Shown: positions 8,380-16,984, counted from the stretch's first letter. The stretch is 36,658 nucleotides of DNA from Methylobacterium sp. W2 (GCF_020662345.1 NZ_VMOA01000053.1:1-36658); one strand, 5' to 3'. Translations and numbers: made by a program. The notes: generated from the sequence alone by a model not told the origin.

Positions 8380-9168
8380 ATGGGTTTGGTAGCAGGAGGA
8401 GTTGCCGACGTCGTCGGAGGCTTCGGCGCGTGGCGCATGTGGTGGATGCTGGCCAAGAACGACGTGATCCGTCGGTATCGCCGCTCGCGCGTCGGCCAGC
8501 TGTGGCTGACCCTCAGCATGGCCGTGATGATCTTCGGCATGGGCGGGATCTACGCGTCGCTCTTCGGCACCTCCATGGCCGATTACCTGCCGCATCTCGG
8601 CACCGGCCTCGTGCTCTGGGGATTGATGGCACAGACCATCAACGAAAGCTGTTTGAGCTTCACCGATAACGACAGCATCATCCGGCAGGTGGCGCTGCCG
8701 CGTTTCACCTACCTGTTGCGGACGATCGCCCGGAACCTCTTCATCTTCGCCCACAACCTGATCATTCTGCCGGTCCTGTTCCTCGTCACCGGCACGGTGA
8801 TCGACTGGCACATCCTGCTGTTCGTTCCCGGTCTGCTGCTCGTCCTCGCCAACTTGGCCTGGATCGGCTACCTCCTGGCCATCCTGTCGGCGCGGTTCCG
8901 CGACATTCCGCAGATCGTCGCGAGCATCGTTCAGGTCGCGTTCTTCGTCTCGCCGGTCGTCTTCAAGCCCTCGCAATTGCGGGTCGACCATCCCGTTCTC
9001 ATCCTGAACCCCTTCGCCAGCATGCTGGACGTGATGCGTGAGCCTCTGCTCGGCCATCTGCCGAGCGCGATGTCCTATGTCATCCTGCTCGGCCTGCTGG
9101 TCGTCGGATGGCTCGTCGCCCTGGCCTTCTCGGGGAAATATTCGCACCGCGTCGTGTACTGGCTCTGA
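8380..9168 (+). CDS. wzm: Polysaccharide ABC exporter permease (Wzm/KpsM type)
   Basis: 262 residues, the expected size of ABC-2 permeases that export O-antigen or capsule across the inner membrane. An amphipathic cytoplasmic N-terminus with a NDVIRRYRRSRVGQLWL interface segment (about residues 27-43) precedes six predicted membrane helices. The segment ILSARFRDIPQIVASIVQVAFFVSPVVF and the following NPFASMLDVMREPLLG are highly typical of Wzm/TagG proteins. The ATG at 8380 has an AAAGAGG ribosome site; upstream is a 7-bp stem hairpin (8343-8349 with 8353-8359). The ATPase gene starts 7 bases after its stop, so the two form one transporter operon. Confidence 0.92.
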   Translation: MGLVAGGVADVVGGFGAWRMWWMLAKNDVIRRYRRSRVGQLWLTLSMAVMIFGMGGIYASLFGTSMADYLPHLGTGLVLWGLMAQTINESCLSFTDNDSIIRQVALPRFTYLLRTIARNLFIFAHNLIILPVLFLVTGTVIDWHILLFVPGLLLVLANLAWIGYLLAILSARFRDIPQIVASIVQVAFFVSPVVFKPSQLRVDHPVLILNPFASMLDVMREPLLGHLPSAMSYVILLGLLVVGWLVALAFSGKYSHRVVYWL

Positions 9169-9175
9169 GGGCAGG

Positions 9176-9931
9176 ATGGCTCATATCGTCCTCGACAAGG
9201 CGAGCGTCGCACTCGCCGTCTACAATTCCCGCGGCCGTGCCCTGAAAAGCGAGATCCTGCGGCGCACGGTGGGCGGCGGCCTGCAGAACGACCGGGACAG
9301 CAGCGTTCAGGTGATCAAGGCGCTGAACGCGGTCAGCTTCGAAGCACGCGATGGCGACCGGATCGGCCTCGTCGGCGGCAATGGCGCCGGCAAGACGACG
9401 CTCCTGCGGGTGCTCAGCCGCGTCTATCCGCCGACCTCGGGCACCGCCACCATCGAGGGGCGCATCTCATCCCTGATCGACCTGTCCATGGGCATGGATA
9501 CGGATGCTTCGGGCTACGACAATATCGAGATGCGCAGCATCATGCTGGGGCTCAACCACAAAGAGGCCCAGGCGATCGTCCCCGACGTGGAGGAGTTCAG
9601 TCAGCTCGGCGAGTTCCTGTCCCTTCCGATCCGCACCTATTCCAGCGGCATGATGCTGAGGCTCGCCTTTGCCGTCAGCACGGCCGTCCATCCCGACATC
9701 CTGATCCTCGACGAAGTGATCGGCGTCGGCGACGCCGCCTTCGCGGAACGTGCCGAGAAGCGGCTGCACGGCATGATCCAGAAGGCCAGCATCATGTTCC
9801 TGGCCTCCCACGACAACGCCTCGATCAAGCGCTTCTGCAACCGCACGCTCTGGATGAAGGGCGGCACGCTGATGATGGACGGAGCGCCGGAGGAGGTGCT
9901 GGCGGCTTATGCGGAGGATGGGGCGGCTTGA
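9176..9931 (+). CDS. wzt: Polysaccharide ABC exporter ATPase (Wzt/KpsT type, short form)
   Basis: 251 residues. Walker A is GGNGAGKTT (near residue 68), the signature motif is the degenerate YSSGMMLRL, Walker B is ILILDEVIGVGD, and the switch histidine is in LASHD. The N-terminal extension, in which SEILRRTVGGGLQ precedes the nucleotide-binding core, and the DEVIGVGDAAFAERAEKR stretch are typical of KpsT/Wzt/TagH proteins. The protein ends directly after the ATPase domain (EEVLAAYAEDG). The C-terminal carbohydrate-binding domain of O9a-type Wzt is absent, so export should not depend on recognising a capped chain end. It forms an operon with wzm; a GAGG ribosome site precedes the ATG. Confidence 0.92.
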   Translation: MAHIVLDKASVALAVYNSRGRALKSEILRRTVGGGLQNDRDSSVQVIKALNAVSFEARDGDRIGLVGGNGAGKTTLLRVLSRVYPPTSGTATIEGRISSLIDLSMGMDTDASGYDNIEMRSIMLGLNHKEAQAIVPDVEEFSQLGEFLSLPIRTYSSGMMLRLAFAVSTAVHPDILILDEVIGVGDAAFAERAEKRLHGMIQKASIMFLASHDNASIKRFCNRTLWMKGGTLMMDGAPEEVLAAYAEDGAA

Positions 9932-10595
9932 GCAGGACCGCCCAAACTCGCTCTCCCGCGTCTCAATCTCGCTGAGTTCAAAAGGCTATGACTTCTCGAG
10001 GGATGAAGCCATGCTCGTACGTCGCCTTTTCAATTCTCGTCTCGAAAGCGCTTTCCCAAGTGCCGATAGAGATTGCGCCACCGGGGAAAGACCAATGCTG
10101 GACGAAAGTAAGCGGACCAGATCGCTCGATCCGTTCGACAACCGTGAGTCTAGGCCGCTTTCAGAAGCCGGTGGAGGGTATGACGAAATCCTAGGGTCCC
10201 TCAATCCACTGCAACCTCGATAGAAACAAAGTAACGGCTAAAATTCCGAATGCTATACCATCCAATGTAGTCCTGTCTGATTCATCCTCACGCCTTACCA
10301 CAAGCCCTTCATGCCGGGAAGCCCAGTTCGGCATTGTCTTGTGATACTCGAACCCGCCCATCAATGTTAAGTCGATCGAATGGTCGACTTCTAAAAATGT
10401 GAGAGGGTCTGCAGTTTGCCTCTCTAGCATAAAGAGCGGATCCGAGTACGCGATTCAGCTAACGCTGGATTTGGTCGGGTGTTCAAGATAAGACCATCGC
10501 TACGTTCCAGACGCCTCCAAACCAAGCATCGACCGAACTTACGACATCAATCGCATGCCATATTCATGGGTTGCAGCAAGTCGAGAAAGAGCGTG
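9932..10595. other. Intergenic region at the GC to AT transition before the glycosyltransferase block
   Basis: Base composition falls from the strongly GC-rich exporter genes to a near-balanced mix within this 664-base gap. It holds one possible small minus-strand gene (listed separately) but no clear terminator after wzt and no convincing promoter that I could identify. It marks the left boundary of the low-GC segment. Confidence 0.5.
10191..10430 (-). CDS. Possible small hypothetical protein or gene remnant
   Basis: A 79-residue open frame beginning MLERQTADPL. Its composition looks protein-like rather than random: acidic and basic residues alternate, then a 20-residue hydrophobic helix lies near the C-terminus (DGIAFGILAVTLFLSRLQ). 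I do not recognise a family. There is no good ribosome site before the ATG and it stands alone on this strand, so it could be a fragment of a larger lost gene carried with the island, or chance. Confidence 0.3.
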   Translation of the reverse strand: MLERQTADPLTFLEVDHSIDLTLMGGFEYHKTMPNWASRHEGLVVRREDESDRTTLDGIAFGILAVTLFLSRLQWIEGP

Positions 10596-13500
10596 ATGGT
10601 AAAATCAGAGCAAGATCAGATGTTGCAGGAAGAAGATCTTTTAGTATCCGGCGATCGTTGGACGGACTCTATCGATAATATTTCATTTTGGTCGCCAGAA
10701 GAATTGGTAGAGTCAGCTTGGCATGAACATGCTCCTTTCGTTTTCTGGCTAATCGAAGCCCTCAAACCTCGGATTTTTGTCGAACTGGGAACCCATAATG
10801 GCTTCTCATACTTTGCTGCATGTCAGGCCGTAAAGCGACTCGGCCTTTCGACCCTATGCCATGCGATTGATAGCTGGGTCGGTGATATTCACGCCGGCCA
10901 ATATGGAGAAGAGGTCTACGAACGCGTTTCAGCGATTAACGCTGAAAAATACTCGAAATTTTCAAAGCTAAATCGTTGCACATTTGACGAGGCGATTGAG
11001 TTTTTTGACGATAAAAGCATAGACTTGATGCATATTGATGGAAGACATTTATACGAGGATGTCACGCATGATTTTGCTGCTTGGCTACCGAAGATGTCAG
11101 ACCGCGGCATAGTTTTGTTCCATGATACGCGTGTTCAAGAGCGTAGCTTTGGCGTCTGGCGCTTCTGGGATGAGTTGACAAAACGGTACCCGTCGTTCGA
11201 GTTCTTGCATGGGCACGGATTAGGCGTGCTCGCTGTCGGCGAGTGCATTCCCAGCGGGATAGCCTCGATAATGAACGCAAATGTATCCGCCGCTACTTCT
11301 ATTAGAGCGGCATATTCACATCTAGGGCGAAGTGTTTCGCTACAATGGGGCTCTACAATTACGACACGTAAGGTTGAGACGCTCACAGCACAGATCGATG
11401 CTGAGCGATCAGAAAGATTCTCTCTTGCTTCAGAATTAGTCTCCCTGGCTTCAGAGAGAGATACTTTAGTTTCAGAGAGAGGCGTTCTTGCCTCAGAAAG
11501 AGCCGCTTTAGCTTCAGAGAGAGACGCGCTCGCCTCAGAGAAAGCCGCCCTTGAAGATGAATATAATCAGTCACTAAATAAGATAACTATTCTTTATAAA
11601 GAAAATACTGATTTAAGAAGCATTATCAATAATACTGCTAGCATGCTCGCGGTCATAAATGAAAATCAAAGCGCCGCGACTGACAAAATTGAGCGTGAAA
11701 TTATTCAGTTGCACGATAAATATCAAAGCTCAAAGATTTCGTCTCGCCGTCTTGAGGCGATTGAAAGCAGCGAATCCTGGCGTATCACCGCTCCACTGAG
11801 AGCAATGGGTGTTGCAGCCCCTGCACTTGCCCGCCTGACACGACGCGCGGTAAAGTTGGCTTGGTGGACACTAACCCTTCAGCTTCACACTCGGCTAAAC
11901 GCCTATTGGAAGCGAAGCGGCATCCGAGTTGATGAAGCTATTTTTCGCAAGCTCGCTCGGTTCGGCCTAAAGGAAAGTTCCCTTGTCGTTGGGAATCTCG
12001 TTCGGCGATCACGAGCATCGCCAGAGCCAAAGCCACGTTTAGATAACGTTGACATTATAATTTGTGTCCATAATGCGATAGATGACGTAAAGCGTTGCCT
12101 TGAAAGCATTATTCAGCACACGCTTCCTCCGTACAGCGTCATTATAGTTGATGACGGAAGCTCAGCTCCCACGCGTACGTATTTAGATGAATTCGTATTT
12201 GCTCATGGGGCAACACTCGTGCGGCACGAAGTTGCCAAGGGATACACCTTTGCGGCAAATGCCGGCTTACGCGCCAGCTCGGCTCCGTTTGTTGTCCTAT
12301 TGAACAGCGATACAGAAGTGACGGGGGCGTGGCTCGATCGGATGGTGGATTGTTCCCTGGCGGATGAAAAGCTTGGAATCGTTGGCCCTTTGAGCAATTG
12401 CGCGTCGTGGCAATCGGTACCCGAACTTTTCGTCAATGGTGACTGGGCTGACAACGAGCTTCCAGCCAACTACAGTGCAAATGCAATGGCGCGTATCGTC
12501 TCGGATATTTCGCTTCGAAATGGGATACAAGTAGGTTTCGTTAATGGCTTCTGCATGCTCATCCGTCGGAGTACCCTGGATGATGTAGGACTTTTTGACG
12601 AGAAGACCTTCGGTGCTGGTTACGGCGAAGAGAATGATTTTTGTATACGCGCGCGCAAGAAGGGCTGGAAGCTTGCAATCGCCGATGATGCTTATGTTTT
12701 CCACCACCAATCACGTTCCTATGGTCACGATCGGCGCCTCGCTCTTGCTCGGAACGCAGACGAGGCCCTGCTCAAGAAGCATGATTCTGAAAAGTTCATC
12801 CAGCCTTATGTTGCGCAACTCCGCGATAACATTCGGCTCCATCATACGAGACTGAGGATCCGTGCCTCGCTTGTTCAGGACGAAATTGCGCATAAGGGAA
12901 TGGGGCTGTTTCAAGGTAAACGCATTGCATTTGTCCTTCCTGTCGCCGAGGCTGGTGGCGGTTCCAATGTCGTTATTCAAGAGGCTATGGCTGCAAGGAA
13001 GTTTGGTGTCGATACGTGGATCATTAATGTCAATGATCTGGAGTCTGGGTTTACGAGAGACTACGGCCATCTCGATATACCAATGATTGCCATTGACAGA
13101 CATAATCCATCGGCAGGCATTGCTGCGGCGGCACATGAGTTTCAATTCGACGCTATTTTAGCCACTGTATACCATTCAGTTTATTGGTTGCCTTTGCTCG
13201 ATGATCTGCCTCCGCAAACGAGATTGGGATATTATATTCAAGACTTGGAAACACTGTTTTTTGATTTAGACGACGCTCAGTATGCCGTGGCACGGGACAG
13301 TTATTTTACCCGTCCAGACATAAAGCGGATTACGAAGAGCAGTTGGAACCGCGCTGCGGTGGTAGGGCTTGGAGGAATTGCGCCGGATTGTATCGGCTTC
13401 AGCGTGGATCTCGCGCACTTTGCGCCCGCCACAGATGGAGGACTCGACGGACCCAGGGCCGTCCATGTCGTTGCAATGATCCGTCCTTCTACACCTCGTC

Positions 13501-13979
13501 GTGGCCCACAGATAACCTTGACGGTTTTGAATGAGTTAAAGGGTGAGTTTGGGGAAAGGGTCATTGTTTCATGCTTCGGCGCCAGTGCGGCGGAAATCGC
13601 CACACTTAATATCCCAATTCAGGATGTGCACTGCTATGGGCATCTGAAGCCGGATCAAGTCTCGGAATTACTCGGTAATGCGGATGTCTTTCTCGATTTC
13701 TCCGTTTGGCAGGCGATGGGTCTCACGGTTTTGGAAGCCATGGCAAGCGGTGCCGCTGTCGTCGTACCGGTCAAAGGAGGGGCGAGTGAGTTCTGCCGCC
13801 ACGAAGTTTCAGCACTAGTGGTAGACACCCAGGACAAGTCAGCCTGTCACCGCGCCGCTCGCCGCCTAGTAAATGACGCGGGCTTGCGGATGAGATTGCG
13901 TCGGGAGGGAATGCGAGTAGCCAACTCTCATCCTCCGGAAATCGCAGCATATAATCTTCTCTGTAAGGTCCTCGGTTGA
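10596..13979 (+). CDS. Fusion protein: SAM methyltransferase, coiled coil, GT2 and WsaF-like GT4 glycosyltransferases
   Basis: 1127 residues with four parts. (1) A class I SAM methyltransferase of the Methyltransf_24 kind at about 40-220, with the SAM-binding FVELGTHNGFSYF (near 61), the HIDGRHLYEDV acidic segment (near 146) and the IVLFHDTRV strand. (2) A coiled coil at about 260-390, including six LASERxx heptads (277-318). (3) A GT2 GT-A domain at about 483-705, with IIICVHN, VDDGSS, LLNSDTEV (metal-binding DxD-like) and FGAGYGEENDFCIRA. (4) A GT4 GT-B domain at about 774-1127 resembling WsaF rhamnosyltransferases (FVLPVAEAGGGSNVV, YYIQDLE, MIRPSTPRRGP, TVLEAMASGAAVVVP). It should build and methylate a surface glycan in the cytoplasm for Wzm/Wzt export. 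ATG 10596 follows a GAGAAAGAG ribosome site; ATG 10566 and GTG 10479 are alternatives. The next gene overlaps its stop codon (TGATG), implying coupling. AT-rich codon use differs from wzm/wzt. Confidence 0.9.
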   Translation: MVKSEQDQMLQEEDLLVSGDRWTDSIDNISFWSPEELVESAWHEHAPFVFWLIEALKPRIFVELGTHNGFSYFAACQAVKRLGLSTLCHAIDSWVGDIHAGQYGEEVYERVSAINAEKYSKFSKLNRCTFDEAIEFFDDKSIDLMHIDGRHLYEDVTHDFAAWLPKMSDRGIVLFHDTRVQERSFGVWRFWDELTKRYPSFEFLHGHGLGVLAVGECIPSGIASIMNANVSAATSIRAAYSHLGRSVSLQWGSTITTRKVETLTAQIDAERSERFSLASELVSLASERDTLVSERGVLASERAALASERDALASEKAALEDEYNQSLNKITILYKENTDLRSIINNTASMLAVINENQSAATDKIEREIIQLHDKYQSSKISSRRLEAIESSESWRITAPLRAMGVAAPALARLTRRAVKLAWWTLTLQLHTRLNAYWKRSGIRVDEAIFRKLARFGLKESSLVVGNLVRRSRASPEPKPRLDNVDIIICVHNAIDDVKRCLESIIQHTLPPYSVIIVDDGSSAPTRTYLDEFVFAHGATLVRHEVAKGYTFAANAGLRASSAPFVVLLNSDTEVTGAWLDRMVDCSLADEKLGIVGPLSNCASWQSVPELFVNGDWADNELPANYSANAMARIVSDISLRNGIQVGFVNGFCMLIRRSTLDDVGLFDEKTFGAGYGEENDFCIRARKKGWKLAIADDAYVFHHQSRSYGHDRRLALARNADEALLKKHDSEKFIQPYVAQLRDNIRLHHTRLRIRASLVQDEIAHKGMGLFQGKRIAFVLPVAEAGGGSNVVIQEAMAARKFGVDTWIINVNDLESGFTRDYGHLDIPMIAIDRHNPSAGIAAAAHEFQFDAILATVYHSVYWLPLLDDLPPQTRLGYYIQDLETLFFDLDDAQYAVARDSYFTRPDIKRITKSSWNRAAVVGLGGIAPDCIGFSVDLAHFAPATDGGLDGPRAVHVVAMIRPSTPRRGPQITLTVLNELKGEFGERVIVSCFGASAAEIATLNIPIQDVHCYGHLKPDQVSELLGNADVFLDFSVWQAMGLTVLEAMASGAAVVVPVKGGASEFCRHEVSALVVDTQDKSACHRAARRLVNDAGLRMRLRREGMRVANSHPPEIAAYNLLCKVLG
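11424..11549 (+). repeat. Six tandem 21-bp repeats encoding a heptad coiled coil
   Basis: Six in-frame 21-base units encode LASELVS, LASERDT, LVSERGV, LASERAA, LASERDA and LASEKAA. Each unit carries a near-identical core (CTTCAGAGAGAG-like) and one heptad of the coiled coil, with Leu and Ala/Val at core positions. Such a repeat can gain or lose units by slippage without breaking the frame. Confidence 0.85.
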
Positions 13980-14998
13980 TGATCAATGTGCATCTCATTC
14001 CTGAAACCCCTGTTCTAGGACCGGTTTGGAGCTGTGGTGAAATACGGCTTCTGAGGCCGTATGGTCACGAATCGCTGTCTCGGGTCATTCACGTCACATC
14101 TGGTCTGACATTGCCGTCGGGCCGAATCGATGTGGTCGTCATGCAGCGCAAAGGACTTGTCGAAGGGGGACTAGCAAGTGTTTCCGGTGTCGTAAGGGAG
14201 ATCAAGCGTCGAGGAGCCCGTTTAATCTACGACATGGATGATGACCTTTTGAGTCGTCATCCTATCCCGGCGGTTGAACGAATGCTTGCAGGTGCGCATT
14301 CACAGATCCGGTTTTTGCTAAGAGAAGCAGATCTGATTACCACTTCTACCGAAGTGCTTCGTGATCGACTTTCTCTATTGAACCCGAATGTCTTTCTATG
14401 GCGAAATGCGCTTGATGAAAAAATTATCCAGCCTCTCACGCGTATGACGTCACCAAATGTGGTGGGCTACTTTGGAACCGCATCGCATCTCGAGGACCTA
14501 ATGGCGGTCGTTAGCCCTATTGAGGCCGCCGCGAGTAGGCATCCCGGCCCTACGCAGATAGAGTTGTGCGGAGTATCTGACGACCGACGAATCGACCAAC
14601 TTTTCGCTCGGAGAATGACGACACGCACTCTCCCGACGGAGCCTCGATATGAGAAATTTCATGAGATGATGGCGGCGACTCAATGGCGTGTGGGGATTGC
14701 TCCTTTGATGTCGAACCCGTTCAATGATGCGAAATCCGATATCAAGATACTCGACTATGCGGCTGCTGGCATACCGACTGTTGCAATGCTCCATCCAGTC
14801 TATGCAAGCTTCCAGGATGGAGAAACGGCATTGATAGTTTCGCGCGAAGAATTTGGTAGTTCTGTTTTTCGACTTCTAGCTGACGAGGATTTGCGACAGC
14901 GCATTATCCGGCAATCCAGAGATTATCTTCTTCAAGATCGTTCGCTAAATGTATGTGCGCCATTGTTAAGGCAGTTTATCGACCGGGTTCTTTCATAA
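13979..14998 (+). CDS. Glycosyltransferase, GT4-like (GT-B fold)
   Basis: 339 residues from the ATG at 13979, which overlaps the previous stop codon (TGATG), so translation is probably coupled; TTG at 13976 would add one residue. The protein has the features of a compact GT-B glycosyltransferase: the LIYDMDDDLL motif (D85-D89) seen in a subgroup of family 1/4 transferases, a VVGYFGT strand opening the C-terminal lobe (about 160), and the nucleotide-sugar site motif KSDIKILDYAAAGIPTVA (K252 onward), equivalent to the E-x7-E region of GT4. The sugar donor is unknown. Its position between two methyltransferase/glycosyltransferase genes indicates a step in the same surface glycan pathway. Confidence 0.85.
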   Translation: MINVHLIPETPVLGPVWSCGEIRLLRPYGHESLSRVIHVTSGLTLPSGRIDVVVMQRKGLVEGGLASVSGVVREIKRRGARLIYDMDDDLLSRHPIPAVERMLAGAHSQIRFLLREADLITTSTEVLRDRLSLLNPNVFLWRNALDEKIIQPLTRMTSPNVVGYFGTASHLEDLMAVVSPIEAAASRHPGPTQIELCGVSDDRRIDQLFARRMTTRTLPTEPRYEKFHEMMAATQWRVGIAPLMSNPFNDAKSDIKILDYAAAGIPTVAMLHPVYASFQDGETALIVSREEFGSSVFRLLADEDLRQRIIRQSRDYLLQDRSLNVCAPLLRQFIDRVLS

Positions 14999-15025
14999 AT
15001 CAGTAGACTTGAATTGGGGATGCCG

Positions 15026-16018
15026 ATGGATAGAAATCAGTTCATTCTAAAAGATCTCGTTTTAGGAAAATCCGATATCATCGAGATTGGGCCCAGTTTC
15101 GCGCCGGTCGCTTCCAAGCGCGCAGGTTGGGCAACGACAATTGTCGACCACACTGATCGGTCAGGTCTTATCGAAAAGTATGGGAATACCGCAGAGTTAA
15201 ATCTCGATGCGATCGAAGAGGTTGACGTGATATGGGCAGGGGGACCTCTTGAGTCCGTATTTCCAACGGAGAAGCGCGGAAGTTATGCGGCGATTATAGC
15301 AAGTCATGTCATCGAGCACATCGTAGATCCAATCGCATTCTTTAAGAGCGCCGATGTAATGCTCGGAGATGACGCTCGTATAGTGCTTGCCGTGCCTGAT
15401 CTGAGGTTGTGCTTTGATTGCAGTCGGCCATTCAGTACGACCGGGCAAGTGATCGCCGCGCATCGGGAGAAGCGCATTCTCCATAGCTGGTCTTCTGTCT
15501 TTGATGCCGGGATGTACGATACTCGTCCGCCTTCGAATGCCCCCTCATGGCAAAAAAAGCTGCAGTTCCGACCTCGGCTTTTAAATGATCTGCCATCGGT
15601 CTGGGATTCTATCGATGCATATGATGATAAAAATCACGATCATTACGTTGATGTTCATGGTTGGACATTCACCCCCGCATCGTTTTCTCTCATCATGCTT
15701 GAACTTGAGGCGTTAAAGTTCTGTAATTGGCGCATAACCAACATGTTTGAGCGTGACGAGCTTGAATTCATCGCTGTTTTGGAAAGGCCGAAGAAGCCTT
15801 TGCCGAACGGACTGCCCCTGTCTGAGCGTCGGTTATCATTGATCAAGCAGCGGTGGTATGAATTGCAGCAGCAAGCGAATTGGATGCTTGGTGTATCTTC
15901 CGAAAGCACAGAGGCTCGTGCCGAATTTAGTGGGCATGAGGCCGATCTCCAAAGCGAGATCGAAAAATTGAAAACCACCACTAAGTCGCTTACGATGATG
16001 AGTTCCCCCAAAATTTAA
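15026..16018 (+). CDS. Class I SAM-dependent methyltransferase (glycan-associated)
   Basis: 330 residues. The SAM-binding motif is IIEIGPSFAP (residues 18-27), the acidic end of strand two is VDHTD, and the post-motif loop is IIASHVIEHIVDP (91-103), the common Methyltransf_11/23 signature. The central part contains DLRLCFDCSRP, HDHYVDVHGWTFTP and FERDELEFIAVL, as in many methyltransferases of polysaccharide loci. The C-terminal 40 residues form a short charged helix (HEADLQSEIEKLK), a possible docking coil. ATG 15026 is preferred because GGGGA lies a few bases upstream; ATG 15020 and TTG 15014 are in frame. It probably methylates a sugar of the exported glycan. It is the last intact gene of the plus-strand block before the decayed transposons. 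Confidence 0.85.
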   Translation: MDRNQFILKDLVLGKSDIIEIGPSFAPVASKRAGWATTIVDHTDRSGLIEKYGNTAELNLDAIEEVDVIWAGGPLESVFPTEKRGSYAAIIASHVIEHIVDPIAFFKSADVMLGDDARIVLAVPDLRLCFDCSRPFSTTGQVIAAHREKRILHSWSSVFDAGMYDTRPPSNAPSWQKKLQFRPRLLNDLPSVWDSIDAYDDKNHDHYVDVHGWTFTPASFSLIMLELEALKFCNWRITNMFERDELEFIAVLERPKKPLPNGLPLSERRLSLIKQRWYELQQQANWMLGVSSESTEARAEFSGHEADLQSEIEKLKTTTKSLTMMSSPKI

Positions 16019-16128
16019 AATGAATCGTTGCACTTACTTGGTGGAAGCATTTGTTGGATTGAGGTCAGCCTATCTCCAGCATAATCGTCGGCTGGTGTCC
16101 GGGATGATGTTTTGGGCTGGAGACGAGT

Positions 16129-16456
16129 TGAATCTCTCCGGGGTTCTTGAAGGTCATCTGGCTTGGGTCCGGTGGCAAGGTTTGCACCGTGGCCTGTGCA
16201 CAGAAGCGCGCTTCAGCTTCGGCGGGAGAAATGGTCCCGATCGGTTCGAGCAGGCGGCGGGTGTTGAACCAGTCTACCCATTCGAGAGTGGAGAACTCGA
16301 CGGCGGGTTGATTGTAATCCGTTGCGGGGCATGATCGCCCTGGTGGTCCAGAATCATTCGCACTGCTCGGGCACGGACCTCCCGAATAAGATGGGAGTCG
16401 CTTCTTCATGGCGCCATTCTCTTAAAGTTGGAGCCTCCGAAACCGAGGGCGCTTCA
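16129..16456 (-). mobile_element. Internally deleted IS3-family element (about 328 bp)
   Basis: On the minus strand, bases 16456 to 16427 start TGAAGCGCCCTCGG and continue CGGAGGCTCCAAC, a typical IS3-family end just ahead of an orfA start. On the plus strand from 16129, TGAATCTCTCCGGGG is a plausible partner inverted repeat. Between them only the start of orfA and the end of orfB remain. I see no target-site duplication. The left boundary is less certain than the right. Confidence 0.6.
16196..16409 (-). pseudogene. IS3-family transposase remnant (orfA start joined to orfB end)
   Basis: Starting at ATG 16409 the sequence encodes MKKR and then, after a frameshift, REVRARAVRMILDHQGDHA, the N-terminus of the IS3 orfA helix-turn-helix protein. 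It passes directly into DYNQPAVEFSTLEWVDWFN followed by RRLLEPIGTISPAEAEARF, the extreme C-terminus of the orfB transposase. The whole DDE catalytic core between them is missing (junction near 16324). It cannot make a functional transposase. Confidence 0.8.
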
Positions 16457-16910
16457 TCAGGGAAGATGCCGACGGCCTTGGTCTGGCTCGATCTCGCCGT
16501 TGAGGCGGTCGACTTTAGCTTGACCCGTGGGGCAATTGAGACGGCGTGTATCCCAGTATGTCAGGCTTGTCCTTATCCATCGGGGTCGCGAGTTCGGGCG
16601 CCTTGGGCCGGTCTGGTTGCGCCCCGCCGTTGTCGCAGACGGGCTGCCTCCGCGTCCTCCGGGGGAAAAAGGCGGTTGCGATATAGATCGACATGGCACA
16701 GCCGCCGGCATTGGCGAGCACGTTCTTCATCAAGCAAACTTGGATGGCGCTGCCGCCTCGCGTTGATCCAGCCCGCGTCTGCCGGTTCCTGTCACGATAC
16801 CCGGTGCGTTAGATCAGTCGTCTGGCCGCAGAACCGATCATGGCGCGTAGCGGATCCGTGGCGGTACTCTCCCCCATGAGGCTGTGCAGGGCCATCATCT
16901 CGTCAGTCAT
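16457..16910 (-). pseudogene. IS256/Mutator-family transposase remnant
   Basis: From ATG 16910 the minus strand reads MTDEMMALHSLMGES and DPLRAMIGSAA, the normal start of alphaproteobacterial IS256-type transposases. After an in-frame stop it reads RTGYRDRNRQTRAG (the family's RNGYRDRDWETRAG). It then jumps, near 16755, to VCLMKNVLANAG (family VHFMRNVLAHAG), IYIATAF, a diverged stretch, RLNGEIE and, in another frame, KAVGIFPDE. Several frameshifts, stops and a large internal deletion remove the catalytic DDE residues. Homology stops where the IS3 end begins (about 16455), suggesting that the IS3 element inserted into or beside it. Confidence 0.8.
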
Positions 16911-16984
16911 GGGAGATCTCTTGGGTTCGGGGTTGGCGGCCGCAACCCGACCCAACCCGGCAATCGCTGATTATCACCTGTCAG

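Noticed and set aside
11424..11549. Short direct repeats considered as a CRISPR array
   Set aside because: The 21-bp units are contiguous without spacers, lie in frame within a gene and encode heptads.
16021..16128. The TGAATCG at 16021 as the left end of the IS3 relic
   Set aside because: Similarity stops after seven bases, whereas the TGAATCTCTCCGGGG at 16129 matches the opposite end better.
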